DNA from: a virus
IMG/VR virus record: IMGVR_UViG_3300010392_003462
Coordinates: 1 to 30,176 of that record
DNA length: 30,176 nucleotides
Direction: 5' to 3' (one strand)
Shown: positions 6,458 through 13,222 of the stretch, in pieces
How the letters are laid out: each line of letters starts with the position of its first letter
Position numbering within the stretch: position 1 is the first letter of the stretch
The notes under the pieces: generated by a model
Databases searched by the model: none
What the model was told of the DNA's origin: nothing
The model's input: the letters and a program-made list of their open reading frames with translations, nothing else
Position numbers and translations under genes: made by a program

Positions 6458-6715
6458 ATGACAAACACAGTAGAAATATTAGACATACACAAAAAGAATT
6501 TTGATCGAGTAGCACCACCAGGCGATTGGCGCGGACCTATTAATACATTAGTTACAGTAGGCAGAAAAGATATTGCCGGGGAATTAAATGCGATACTAGA
6601 CTCTATTACCCACTATACAGGCATAAGCGCACGATACATTGATGTTGAGAATGTAAACAAAACAACATTTAGGATACGTTGCGCGGGTTATCGTAACGGT
6701 CCTTGTGGACCTTAA
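6458..6715 (+). CDS. Hypothetical protein (85 aa)
   Basis: Unrecognised; begins MTNTVEILDIHKKN and ends in a Cys/Gly/Pro-rich tail (GYRNGPCGP). Its leader is GACGGATTTGAAGAC directly before the ATG, another copy of the ACGGATTT repeat and without a strong Shine-Dalgarno sequence. Confidence 0.55.
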   Translation: MTNTVEILDIHKKNFDRVAPPGDWRGPINTLVTVGRKDIAGELNAILDSITHYTGISARYIDVENVNKTTFRIRCAGYRNGPCGP

Positions 6716-6742
6716 TAAATATAATTAATTGGAGTGTAGATT

Positions 6743-7072
6743 ATGGCAGATTTGGTAGAACAAATTGAAAAAGATTATCCTGGTTTGCTAGATCAAATAT
6801 TCGAGCAAGCGGTGGGAGATGGTGACCATGGTTTCTATATATCAATAGAAACAACAGACATCCATGGTCAAATATTGGAAGCTGTTTATATTGGTGAAGA
6901 TGGCTGTGAAATTATATTTGAAAGCAATAACTATGTAGGCTCAAGAGTGAACGAATATGAACCTGGAGATTTAGCGGTAACAAGTCAAAAAGAAACTAAA
7001 GAACCGGAGTTCGATATTGCAAAAGGCAAGTTGGATTTCTCAAAATTAGTCAGAAAACCTAAGCTATGGTGA
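6743..7072 (+). CDS. Hypothetical acidic protein (109 aa)
   Basis: A strongly acidic protein beginning MADLVEQIEKDYPG, with a lysine-rich C-terminus. TTGGAG lies upstream of the ATG. It is unrecognised; an acidic early protein of this size could be a DNA mimic or inhibitor, but nothing in the sequence proves it. Last intact gene of the plus-strand block; its stop overlaps a short GTG frame. Confidence 0.6.
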   Translation: MADLVEQIEKDYPGLLDQIFEQAVGDGDHGFYISIETTDIHGQILEAVYIGEDGCEIIFESNNYVGSRVNEYEPGDLAVTSQKETKEPEFDIAKGKLDFSKLVRKPKLW

Positions 7073-7122
7073 AATCAACGGATTTCAACGGATTTAGAAT
7101 TGGTGAGCGTTCACGGATTTGA
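7069..7122 (+). pseudogene. 17-codon ORF, possible gene remnant at module junction
   Basis: A GTG frame overlapping the previous stop as GTGA, encoding MKSTDFNGFRIGERSRI and then stop. Its FNGFRI resembles the FNGFKI start of the 6207 gene. It ends three bases before the end of the opposing minus-strand operon. It could be a gene cut short where two modules were joined, or a chance reading of the ACGGATTT repeats. Confidence 0.3.
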
Positions 7123-7124
7123 GG

Positions 7125-7454
7125 TCATAGGTAGTATAAAATATATTCTAAACCACGGCACCTTTGTTCCTTACTATTTTTTGTAACGAATATAATCTTA
7201 GAATATTTAACAACTATTTCTTTGGCGTTGTAGTTGAACTTGATAGGTTCCAATTGATGTTGGTTTAATATATTTTCGAACATGGTATATAAATAATGCA
7301 GTTCATCGAGATGTTTAATTACAACAATTATGTTTGGGTGGTTAATATCAACAAACCCAGCTATTTGGTGGATAGAAGAAAACGTTTTACCGCATTGGCG
7401 CCCTGTTATTCTACCTTCAATAACGCCGTGTAAATGATCAATGTCTGTGTTCAT
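7125..7454 (-). CDS. Short P-loop protein, possible truncated terminase large subunit
   Basis: This 109-residue protein has a Walker A-like GRQCGKT at residues 18-24, followed by alternating strands and helices (PNIIVVIKHLDEL, then YSKIIFVTKN) and ends at RCRGLEYILYYL. In terminase large subunits an RG motif precedes the Walker B Asp-Glu, which is lacking here. It begins three bases after the stop of a terminase-small-subunit-like gene, the usual place of a large subunit. It may be a truncated packaging ATPase ending at the 7115-7125 junction, or a compact phage P-loop protein complete as it is. The start ATG follows the previous stop without a clear ribosome site. Confidence 0.55.
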   Translation of the reverse strand: MNTDIDHLHGVIEGRITGRQCGKTFSSIHQIAGFVDINHPNIIVVIKHLDELHYLYTMFENILNQHQLEPIKFNYNAKEIVVKYSKIIFVTKNSKEQRCRGLEYILYYL

Positions 7455-7457
7455 ATA

Positions 7458-7898
7458 CTATTCTGTTTCCTCAGATTTCTTACTTGGGTGAACGTTTATA
7501 ATTAACGGATTTGGTAAGGTGTCACCATCATAAAGCTCTGGAGATTCAAGTTGACCAAGCAATTGTTTGCCTAGCCAAATGAGCATACCAGGGTGACCAC
7601 CATTAGCCACATCAAACTGTTTACGTCGTACGCTAACTTTACCTAATGCCATACCTTTCTTATATACTTCACCAAATTCTTTGTTACGTTGCAGCGTATC
7701 AACACTGCAACCAATAAAGTATGCAATTTCTTCCTGAGTGCAATGTAGCATTGATAGTTTTTCAACCGCGTTCATATCCAATACAATTTTAGGTCTCCCC
7801 ATCTTTTTCTTTTTTGGAGCGGATTTAGACTTAGCAACTTTTTTCTTAATTACTGGTGTGCGGCGTTTTCTTTTTGGTGCGGATTTTTTAGCTACCAT
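7458..7898 (-). CDS. Terminase small subunit-like DNA-binding protein
   Basis: This 146-residue protein has about 35 N-terminal residues rich in Lys, Arg and Pro, then MGRPKIVLD and a helix-turn-helix (TQEEIAYFIGCSVDTL, about residues 54-69), then an Arg/Gln helix and LIWLGKQLLGQ. This layout is typical of small phage proteins annotated as terminase small subunit or DNA-packaging HTH protein. AAAGGA lies 7 bases before the ATG. It follows the methyltransferase gene and precedes the short P-loop gene. No capsid, portal or tail gene lies in the window, so it may be a relic or a reused DNA-binding protein. Confidence 0.65.
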   Translation of the reverse strand: MVAKKSAPKRKRRTPVIKKKVAKSKSAPKKKKMGRPKIVLDMNAVEKLSMLHCTQEEIAYFIGCSVDTLQRNKEFGEVYKKGMALGKVSVRRKQFDVANGGHPGMLIWLGKQLLGQLESPELYDGDTLPNPLIINVHPSKKSEETE

Positions 7899-7912
7899 AA
7901 TAATTCCTTTAC

Positions 7913-9151
7913 CTAAGCGTTTAAATTTATCGCTTTTTTACCAGTGAACATTTCCCATCGTTTAACGCATAGGTCAACATAAAATGGGTCGATTTCGATA
8001 GCATAACAATTTCTATCTGTTTTCTCGCACGCGATTAAAGTGGAGCCGCTACCAAGGAAGCCATCAAAGATAAGTTTACCTGCAAAGTCCTTGAAGATAT
8101 CAACGAACAAGCCTACAGGTTTTTGGGTGGGATGCATACGCTTTAAACCTTCTGTTTTACGGTCACCTTTCCGCGATAAACCGTTCCACAACCATTTGTA
8201 TAGTCTGGCACTTGTTTTGTAATTAGTCCATGCCATTTCAAAATCAGCGAAGTCTCCGGTGTTTTCTTTATCCCAGACAATCCAACAGCGCGAAGGTGGT
8301 AGAAAGTCAGTGAAATAATTGCCGCCCCATATAACAAAATTGGTTAGTTTGCATGCTTGGCACGCATCAAAAAAGGCTTTGGTGGTATCGGTTGAATAAT
8401 CGCCAGCGACATCTTTATAAGTGTTCGTTTTTATAATTTTATTGGTGGTATATTTCTTTAGTTTACTGTTTCCAAATTTAGCAGTTGCACCGCCACCAAT
8501 TTCTTTAGTGGGTTTAACGGCGCTAATACCATACGGTGGATCTGTAAAAACAAGGTCAGGAATTACGCCGTTAAACAGTAGTTTTAACTGTTCTGGATCG
8601 GTGGAGTCACCACATAGAATACGGTGATTATCAAGCTGCCAAATATCACCAACTTTTGTTATTGCTTTTACAGTATTGGGGATTTCATCGTCATCAACCA
8701 AGCCAGGCTTAATGGTATCAGCAAATAACTTGTCAAGCTCTTTGTCATTAAACCCTATTAAATCCAGGTTGTAATCCATTTCTTTCAATTCTGTAAGCTC
8801 AAGCGTTAATAGCTCAACATCCCACCCAGCATTCAAAGCTAATTTATTATCAGCAATAATGTATGCTTTGCGCTGTGTTGGTGTTAAACCTTTTAGGGTG
8901 ATGGTTGGCACGGAAGTTAAGTTAAGTCTCATAGCGGCCATTAGGCGCCCATGCCCGGCAATAATTACGTTAGTTTCATCAATTAAAACGGGATTGGTAA
9001 AACCAAATTCTTTTATGCTACTCATTATTTCTGTTACTTGATGATCGCTGTGTGTCCGTGCGTTATTGATGTAAGGCACCAGCTTTGTAACGGCTACATA
9101 ACGAACAGTGAGCTTTGTTATTTTTTCTTTTTTTGGTTGAATATTAGCCAT
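7913..9151 (-). CDS. ParB-domain DNA methyltransferase
   Basis: A 412-residue fusion. Residues about 15-105 form a ParB/Srx-like N-terminal domain with AGHGRLMAA (65-73). Residues about 165-400 are an adenine/cytosine-N4 methyltransferase: DPPY (motif IV) at 204-207, HPTQKP at 340-345 and the SAM-binding FLGSGS at 365-370. DPPY before FxGxGS fits the beta class. This architecture is common in phages and ICEs, where it modifies element DNA, plausibly against restriction. The start at 9151 has AAGG 8 bases upstream; an in-frame start at 9211 is rejected for lack of a ribosome site. It belongs to the minus-strand early operon. Confidence 0.92.
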   Translation of the reverse strand: MANIQPKKEKITKLTVRYVAVTKLVPYINNARTHSDHQVTEIMSSIKEFGFTNPVLIDETNVIIAGHGRLMAAMRLNLTSVPTITLKGLTPTQRKAYIIADNKLALNAGWDVELLTLELTELKEMDYNLDLIGFNDKELDKLFADTIKPGLVDDDEIPNTVKAITKVGDIWQLDNHRILCGDSTDPEQLKLLFNGVIPDLVFTDPPYGISAVKPTKEIGGGATAKFGNSKLKKYTTNKIIKTNTYKDVAGDYSTDTTKAFFDACQACKLTNFVIWGGNYFTDFLPPSRCWIVWDKENTGDFADFEMAWTNYKTSARLYKWLWNGLSRKGDRKTEGLKRMHPTQKPVGLFVDIFKDFAGKLIFDGFLGSGSTLIACEKTDRNCYAIEIDPFYVDLCVKRWEMFTGKKAINLNA

Positions 9152-9357
9152 AATAACCTTATTAATACTACTGGGATAATGATTAAAATATAGAGGAAAA
9201 CGACTAGACAATGCAAAATTAATAGACTATCACGCGCACGAGGGGATGATCGATTTGTGTACAAATTGACCAATCCAGGGGTTTTATTACCAGCGCGAGA
9301 CCGCCTCAGATCGTTTTTAAGCGATTTAGAGGCGGTACCAGGTATCATGATGGTCAT
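9118..9357 (-). CDS. Possible small membrane protein (79 aa), doubtful
   Basis: An open frame filling the gap between the methyltransferase and the GapR-like gene. It has a basic N-terminus, one strongly hydrophobic segment (about residues 45-72) and a KKKK tail, and overlaps the methyltransferase start by 34 bases. It lacks a clear ribosome site and contains the 9300 hairpin in its coding part, so it may be fortuitous. Confidence 0.25.
   Translation of the reverse strand: MTIMIPGTASKSLKNDLRRSRAGNKTPGLVNLYTNRSSPRARDSLLILHCLVVFLYILIIIPVVLIRLLWLIFNQKKKK
9300..9336. terminator. Inverted repeat, possible terminator or structured site
   Basis: ACCGCCTC and GAGGCGGT form an 8-bp stem that extends imperfectly through AGATCG/CGATTT around a TTTTTAAG loop. 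It lies in the 223-base gap between two minus-strand genes. No T-run follows the stem on either strand, so an intrinsic terminator is uncertain; an mRNA-processing or protein-binding site is equally possible. Confidence 0.45.
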
Positions 9358-9374
9358 TTTTCAGAGAAAGTTGC

Positions 9375-9995
9375 TTAGAAATTATCTGAAGCCTGTGCGT
9401 TCTCAAATTGGGCGGGTTCCGATGGTAGAGTTTCTTCAGAAACACTCTCAGATCGGTTCTCAGTTGGTCCTGGCATGCCCTCAAACAAATCCGACTGCAA
9501 TGGTCGGTTAAGTACCTCACGTAAGATTTTAAACGCGGTATCGAATCCATCCATCTGCGCTTCGGTCATTTTTGAAACCTGGATGGCCATGGCCAATGCT
9601 TTTTTTGAAATTCCGTAAGTCACAAGCGTTTCACGTATCGCTTGAATCTCGGCGTTGATTTCATTTCGTTCTTCTTCGAAACCATTTATCGTTTGAATTG
9701 CGTCGGCGCATTTCATTTTTAAATCTTGAAGGTCGGCTTTTTGCAATTTGGTTTGCATGGGTCGTTCAATCTGAGCTTCGTTTTGTTCTTCGGCCACGGT
9801 CTTGCTGACGAAATCTCTCGGTGTTCCATCGATAGCATCAGGAAACGAACGTTCAGAATTTGCAAAGTCTGGATTTAAATTATCAGTGTCGAAAGACGTT
9901 TGTTGGTTTTCACGTTTAGCGTCGATATTTTCAACGTTTGATTTTGGTGGCTCATCAAGATCAATCAAGTCTTCAGAGAATTCTTGTGGTTCCAT
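9375..9995 (-). CDS. GapR-like (DUF2312-type) protein with disordered flanks
   Basis: A 206-residue protein. Residues about 80-170 form charged helices (FEEERNEINAEIQ, then YGISKKALAMAIQVSKM) with spacing resembling the GapR/DUF2312 domain, which binds overtwisted DNA ahead of replication or transcription. The first 80 and last 40 residues are acidic, Ser/Glu/Pro-rich and probably disordered, unlike compact GapR proteins. TTGGAG lies 9 bases before the ATG. The next gene upstream ends 4 bases away. The assignment is from pattern and remains tentative. Confidence 0.5.
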   Translation of the reverse strand: MEPQEFSEDLIDLDEPPKSNVENIDAKRENQQTSFDTDNLNPDFANSERSFPDAIDGTPRDFVSKTVAEEQNEAQIERPMQTKLQKADLQDLKMKCADAIQTINGFEEERNEINAEIQAIRETLVTYGISKKALAMAIQVSKMTEAQMDGFDTAFKILREVLNRPLQSDLFEGMPGPTENRSESVSEETLPSEPAQFENAQASDNF

Positions 9996-9999
9996 AATT

Positions 10000-10446
10000 T
10001 TAACTCCAATCGGTTAACGTAATTTCGATTTGTTCAAACGCACGCATCAATCGTTGCTTAAGTTTGAACTCCGGTGTTAAGTGTTTCTTACTGCCCTTTA
10101 CGTCCTCGACTATTTTCAAACCGTTTTTAAAATAAACAAAATCGGCAATGTACTTGGTAATGAGTTGTCCATTTTTTATAAATTCAAATGGTACTTGTGT
10201 TTTTAAATCAGTAATGTTTCCTGTGCGTTCAAGTAATCGTAATTCACAATAGCGTCGATGTTCTTTGCGACTATCGAATTTATGAAAGTAACGCGGCGCC
10301 TTGCAATACATACAATTCGACGGTTTTCCAGTTAACCCTAACGCCTCCTTGTCGTGTGGTGTCTCGCATGTTTTACAGACCCAAACGATTTTACGTCGGG
10401 ACATTCCATCGTATTTATTTTTGAACCCCATACTTGAACGGGCCAT
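10000..10446 (-). CDS. DUF1064-family PD-(D/E)XK nuclease-like protein with zinc ribbon
   Basis: A 148-residue protein. An N-terminal zinc ribbon (Cys24, Cys27, Cys45, Cys48) precedes a DUF1064 core: FDSRKE (57-62), ADF at 101-103 and VEDVKG (113-118). Asp102, Asp115 and Lys117 would be the restriction-endonuclease-fold catalytic set. DUF1064 genes sit in phage replication regions, often where a Holliday-junction resolvase would be expected, so branch processing is a reasonable inferred role. The start overlaps the previous stop by one base (TAATG). Fusion to a zinc ribbon is less usual for the family. Confidence 0.8.
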   Translation of the reverse strand: MARSSMGFKNKYDGMSRRKIVWVCKTCETPHDKEALGLTGKPSNCMYCKAPRYFHKFDSRKEHRRYCELRLLERTGNITDLKTQVPFEFIKNGQLITKYIADFVYFKNGLKIVEDVKGSKKHLTPEFKLKQRLMRAFEQIEITLTDWS

Positions 10447-10670
10447 TAGTATTTCCCCTCGCTTTTCATTTTCTCTATCAACAAAAGTCTTTTCGCTTTT
10501 TCTAAACTACCTGCGCGATTAATCCACGTATTTATAATATCGCGTATCCACTCTTTAAATTCCGGTGGTGTGTTATCCAATGCTTCAAGCATTTGGCTAC
10601 GCGATTCGAGACACATAATTTTATACGCTTCAATTCGTGGCCAGAAATTATTCTCCGTCTGATGATTCAT
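10446..10670 (-). CDS. Hypothetical small protein (74 aa)
   Basis: Unrecognised; begins MNHQTENNFWPRIEAY and is helical and basic at its end. It overlaps the P-like gene by 23 bases and the DUF1064 gene by one base, placing it firmly in the operon at a position corresponding to the lambda nin region. Confidence 0.6.
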   Translation of the reverse strand: MNHQTENNFWPRIEAYKIMCLESRSQMLEALDNTPPEFKEWIRDIINTWINRAGSLEKAKRLLLIEKMKSEGKY

Positions 10671-11187
10671 TGATTGCTTGCTCGGTATCGTATTCTAAAA
10701 TCTTCGTTTCTGTTTCGTCGTCGTATACCTCCCAATCAATACCTGTTATTTTTTTAATTTTTCTCATATTAGATTTAGCTGCAATCGAATTCACATCAAA
10801 ATCAACAATTGCCCTGTAGGGTGGATGTTCCAAAATTCTGTACGCTTGAGGATTAATTAAGTTTTCTTCCTGTCTGCACAGTTTCATGAATTCTCCAATC
10901 GATGGTGGCCAATCAAGCCGGGCCGCTTTTTTTAATCCTATTTTAATTTCGTCAGAACCAAAACCGTCAAGCAATTCTGACCAAACTCTGACGTATTCAT
11001 CTTCACCCTCCGCTGCAGCGCTAAGCCACTTCGAACCATAAAAAACCTCAAACCTTTTGAATATGGCTACTGTCCAATGAATCGGAAAATCCGTTTTCTT
11101 CGATATCGAGTCGGGCAATTTCGTTGAGCCTGCTTCGATGACGTTCTGCGCGAGTTGAATTGCTGTTTTTGGTTCCTGATCCGCCAT
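10648..11187 (-). CDS. Phage replication protein P-like (helicase loader)
   Basis: This 179-residue protein resembles the lambda P family. A conserved helical core (AIFKRFEVFYGSKW, then VWSELLDGF, then WPPSIGEFMKLC) spans residues about 37-115. Lambda P brings the host DnaB helicase to the O-bound origin, and the gene's place directly after an O-like gene supports the same role. Its first 140 bases overlap the end of the O-like gene in another frame, and both frames look like genuine protein. The acidic C-terminus is not conserved in pattern. Confidence 0.75.
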   Translation of the reverse strand: MADQEPKTAIQLAQNVIEAGSTKLPDSISKKTDFPIHWTVAIFKRFEVFYGSKWLSAAAEGEDEYVRVWSELLDGFGSDEIKIGLKKAARLDWPPSIGEFMKLCRQEENLINPQAYRILEHPPYRAIVDFDVNSIAAKSNMRKIKKITGIDWEVYDDETETKILEYDTEQAINESSDGE

Positions 11188-11935
11188 TGTTTTTGTCCTG
11201 AGAATAAGTGTTAGCGTTTTTAATCCAAGTTTGCACGCATGCTTTCCAATTTTTGACAGGCTTATTTTTGCCTTGCACCCAGCCGTTGGATTCGTAGTGA
11301 TAAAAAAACTTTTCCGGGTCTACCGGGTAATCATTCTCCAAAATATAATCCCGTACTTCCTGTAAGGTTGGTTTAATGAATTTTTGTTTCGGGGATTTTT
11401 CTGGTTTTGGTTTTGGTTTTGGTTTTGGTTCAAACTCGATTTCCGGTTCTGATTTTTCAGGGGTCACTAACTTAGAAGGGTTAAGGGTTAAGGGTAAAGG
11501 GTTAAAGGTTAAAGGCGGGTCAATGTGCGGGTGGTTGGGCTGAACTTGATCCGACGTTAAATCAAGGTCGGATTGAGTATACATAGCTATTTGTTCTTGT
11601 TGGTAATTCTCTGGCAATTCTGGAATCTCACTTGGGATTTCTTTGTAATGTGGACGCTGATGTTTGCGCCAATTTGCGATTTGTAAAAATGGTCGATTAT
11701 TGACCACATATCTGTGGATAAATCCTTTGATTTGAAGTTGACTCAAACATGAATCAACGTTGACTTGATCATAAGGTAAGCATGAAGCCTGTATTCTTCG
11801 GGGGGAATCTTTGAGTCTACCGGCACTATCTGCGATGGTCCAAAGGGCAATAAAAAGCAGTCTGATGATGGGTTCCATGTCGGCCAAATCTTCGTTTAAA
11901 AAAAAGCCTGGCTTGATTAATCGGGTCCGCGCCAT
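11048..11935 (-). CDS. Phage replication initiator O-like protein
   Basis: A 295-residue protein. Residues 1-115 are a winged-helix DNA-binding domain of the type seen in phage replication proteins: ARTRLIKPGFF at the start, RLLFIALWTIAD, then IANWRKHQRPHYKE. A Lys-Pro repeat linker (about 168-180) is followed by a C-terminal domain (EVRDYILENDYPVD, then WVQGKNKPVKNWKACVQTW) that would contact the P-like loader. The gene contains two tandem DNA repeat tracts that could be the origin, as lambda's origin lies within O. The C-terminal 46 codons overlap the P-like gene. Confidence 0.82.
   Translation of the reverse strand: MARTRLIKPGFFLNEDLADMEPIIRLLFIALWTIADSAGRLKDSPRRIQASCLPYDQVNVDSCLSQLQIKGFIHRYVVNNRPFLQIANWRKHQRPHYKEIPSEIPELPENYQQEQIAMYTQSDLDLTSDQVQPNHPHIDPPLTFNPLPLTLNPSKLVTPEKSEPEIEFEPKPKPKPKPEKSPKQKFIKPTLQEVRDYILENDYPVDPEKFFYHYESNGWVQGKNKPVKNWKACVQTWIKNANTYSQDKNNGGSGTKNSNSTRAERHRSRLNEIARLDIEENGFSDSLDSSHIQKV
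11403..11430. repeat. GGTTTT tandem repeat in the O-like gene
   Basis: About 4.7 units of GGTTTT on the plus strand, encoding the Lys-Pro linker on the minus strand. It lies about 50 bases from the GGGTTAA tract and may be part of the same origin or simply a repeat-expanded linker. Confidence 0.6.
11478..11515. repeat. GGGTTAA tandem repeats in the O-like gene, candidate origin iterons
   Basis: Five head-to-tail units of 7-8 bases: GGGTTAA, GGGTTAA, GGGTAAA, GGGTTAAA, GGTTAAA. Lambdoid origins lie inside the initiator gene as tandem iterons, so these are origin candidates. The units are shorter than lambda's 18-bp iterons, and the tract also encodes an acceptable linker. Confidence 0.5.
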
Positions 11936-11962
11936 GGTAATTAATCACCTTTTGTTTGTTGT

Positions 11963-12151
11963 TTAATAATCATTGTTTTGATCAATTGGTTTAATGCGAC
12001 ACGAACAACCAAAGTGGATGCAACATTTTTTGCATATTCCGTCGAACAATTCCAAAACCGTATCACCGCATGTCTCACATTCCTTATGGGTGAAAACGTT
12101 AGCTAGATTTTTAAAATCTAAATTGATAACATCTTTTAAATCATCAGCCAT
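11963..12151 (-). CDS. Small cysteine-rich protein (62 aa), zinc-finger-like
   Basis: Begins MADDLKDVINLDF. CETC (25-28) and CKKCC (40-44), followed by CSC (49-51), offer one or two zinc sites. It stands between the Cro-like and O-like genes, the place of cII in lambda, but shows no CII-like helix-turn-helix. Function unknown. Confidence 0.6.
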   Translation of the reverse strand: MADDLKDVINLDFKNLANVFTHKECETCGDTVLELFDGICKKCCIHFGCSCRIKPIDQNNDY

Positions 12152-12213
12152 AACCTGTCTCTGAATGTTACAGTCAATAAAGCCTTAGCGAGAATTAAAC
12201 GCTAAAAAATAGG

Positions 12214-12489
12214 CTACGTGGGAAGTTTGCCAGTTAACTTACTTTTTTTATTATTATGATTAGGATTGGTTAATTCTGAAGTTTCATAGAAGTGTTTGTA
12301 CAGCTCGTTATGAGTTAATTGGCCATCGGACGCACGCACTAACCCATTTAATAATCGCGGGGTAATGGTTCTTGTGGGTGGGACTCGTATTAAATGCCGC
12401 TGAATATAACCGGTAGTTGTTCCAGCCCGCTGTGCAAAACGTTTCCTTCCGTCGTCGTCTAACTCTCGCCATATGTCTGGTAATCGCAT
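12214..12489 (-). CDS. Cro-like helix-turn-helix regulator
   Basis: A 91-residue protein beginning MRLPDIWRELDDDG. Residues about 15-35 (RKRFAQRAGTTTGYIQRHL) form a helix-turn-helix of the Cro/YdaS type, with a basic C-terminal tail. A longer reading would need a TTG at 12525 lying inside the -35 hexamer, so ATG 12489 is the start. The gene heads the minus-strand replication operon and diverges from a CI-like gene, as cro does in lambda. The predicted transcript begins at the A of the ATG and no ribosome site precedes it, so translation may be leaderless. Confidence 0.7.
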   Translation of the reverse strand: MRLPDIWRELDDDGRKRFAQRAGTTTGYIQRHLIRVPPTRTITPRLLNGLVRASDGQLTHNELYKHFYETSELTNPNHNNKKSKLTGKLPT

Positions 12490-12495
12490 TGAGTG

Positions 12496-12525
12496 AGTGT
12501 AGTAACGCCAAGTATGACCTGTCAA
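12496..12525 (-). promoter_or_regulatory. Sigma70 promoter of the replication operon (PR-like)
   Basis: On the minus strand a perfect -35 TTGACA (12520-12525), an 18-base spacer and a -10 TACACT (12496-12501). Six bases separate the -10 from the ATG of the Cro-like gene, putting the start of transcription at or next to the A of that ATG. Confidence 0.65.
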
Positions 12526-12552
12526 GTCACATTAAACGCGCAATAATTGTAT

Positions 12553-12567
12553 GTTTGTTAAACAAAC
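12553..12567. promoter_or_regulatory. 15-bp palindrome, candidate operator
   Basis: GTTTGTT-A-AACAAAC is a perfect inverted repeat with a one-base centre. It lies between the divergent Cro-like and CI-like genes, the expected place for phage repressor binding. A weaker interrupted repeat, GACC-TACAT-GGTC, is at 12581-12593. Confidence 0.55.
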
Positions 12568-12591
12568 GACAATAAATAAAGACCTACATGG

Positions 12592-12620
12592 TCTACATTC
12601 ATTTAAAAACATGGTAGTAT
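12592..12620 (+). promoter_or_regulatory. Candidate promoter of the CI-like gene
   Basis: TCTACA (4/6 to the -35 consensus), 17 bases, TAGTAT (4/6 to the -10 consensus). Two ACATGGT direct repeats (12586 and 12609) cover it and may be regulator sites. Confidence 0.4.
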
Positions 12621-12658
12621 GAGTTACCGTCAAATACTCAACATATTAGGAATTACTT

Positions 12659-13222
12659 ATGGATATTATTATCATACGCTGGTTGAACGCACGGCTATTG
12701 TTCAAATTTAATAACGAAAATATTAAGAAATGCGCAACAATAATGGACCGAGACAGAGTGTTAATCTCTAAATGGTGCAATGCAAAAGAATTAAAAAAAC
12801 CAATAGGACCAAACATTGCTAGGCGTATGGAAGAAAAATTCGCGTCAACCATTTTAATCCAGGCGAACGCCAACAAATCATCCTACTGGATGGATGAGCC
12901 ACACTATGATTTGTGGCGTAACATCATTGGAGAAACATTACATGGTAAAGATGATCACGCGGTACATTACCCGGCACAAGCGATATACGAAGCCATTACA
13001 TTTGTTATGGAACAATGTCTTGAACAAGATTTAGAGATAACAGATCCTCACCTATTTGCTGAAAGATGTTTGCAAGCCACTGCATTATATAGTGAAAACC
13101 AAGAACAACAGATTGAAGCGTTAGATGGAATAACCGACGAGATTAATGCAAAAACAAAAAACGTAAAACATAAAGCATTGAAAAATAAAGATGAAAATAA
13201 ATTTACTCGAGTAATTCAATAA
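12659..13222 (+). CDS. CI-like phage repressor without a peptidase domain
   Basis: A 187-residue protein. The N-terminal 75 residues contain an HTH-like stretch (ENIKKCATIMDRDRVLISKW, then KPIGPNIARRMEEKF) and a YWMDEP turn typical of phage repressor or antirepressor DNA-binding domains. The rest is helical and charged; no Ser-Lys LexA/CI peptidase motif is seen, so it would not self-cleave in an SOS response. TTAGGA lies 8 bases before the ATG. It points in the same direction as the recombination operon, as cI does relative to the lambda PL operon. Its 3' end overlaps a convergent small gene by 7 bases. Confidence 0.65.
   Translation: MDIIIIRWLNARLLFKFNNENIKKCATIMDRDRVLISKWCNAKELKKPIGPNIARRMEEKFASTILIQANANKSSYWMDEPHYDLWRNIIGETLHGKDDHAVHYPAQAIYEAITFVMEQCLEQDLEITDPHLFAERCLQATALYSENQEQQIEALDGITDEINAKTKNVKHKALKNKDENKFTRVIQ

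Larger units (their letters stand above)
6213..7118 (+). repeat. Cluster of ACGGATTT repeats in gene leaders
   Basis: ACGGATTT occurs in the leader at about 6216, the leader at 6444 and three times in 7077-7118, within intergenic sequence or gene starts. Further copies lie at 5431, 5514 and 7504 and, farther off, near 14393 and 16574. The copies in leaders are placed where a ribosome site would be expected. Whether this is a functional repeat or a preferred word is unclear. Confidence 0.4.

Noticed and set aside
9257-9511. Plus-strand open frame across the 9300 hairpin
   Set aside because: It lies antisense to two genes, has no ribosome site and its composition is unlike its neighbours.
11478-11515. 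GGGTTAA repeats as a telomere of a linear replicon
   Set aside because: The tract is internal to a coding frame, has only five units and no covalently closed-end palindrome nearby; an origin role inside the initiator gene is simpler.
12214-12525. Longer start for the Cro-like protein at 12525
   Set aside because: The codon is TTG, it is part of the TTGACA -35 hexamer, and the extra residues show no pattern.
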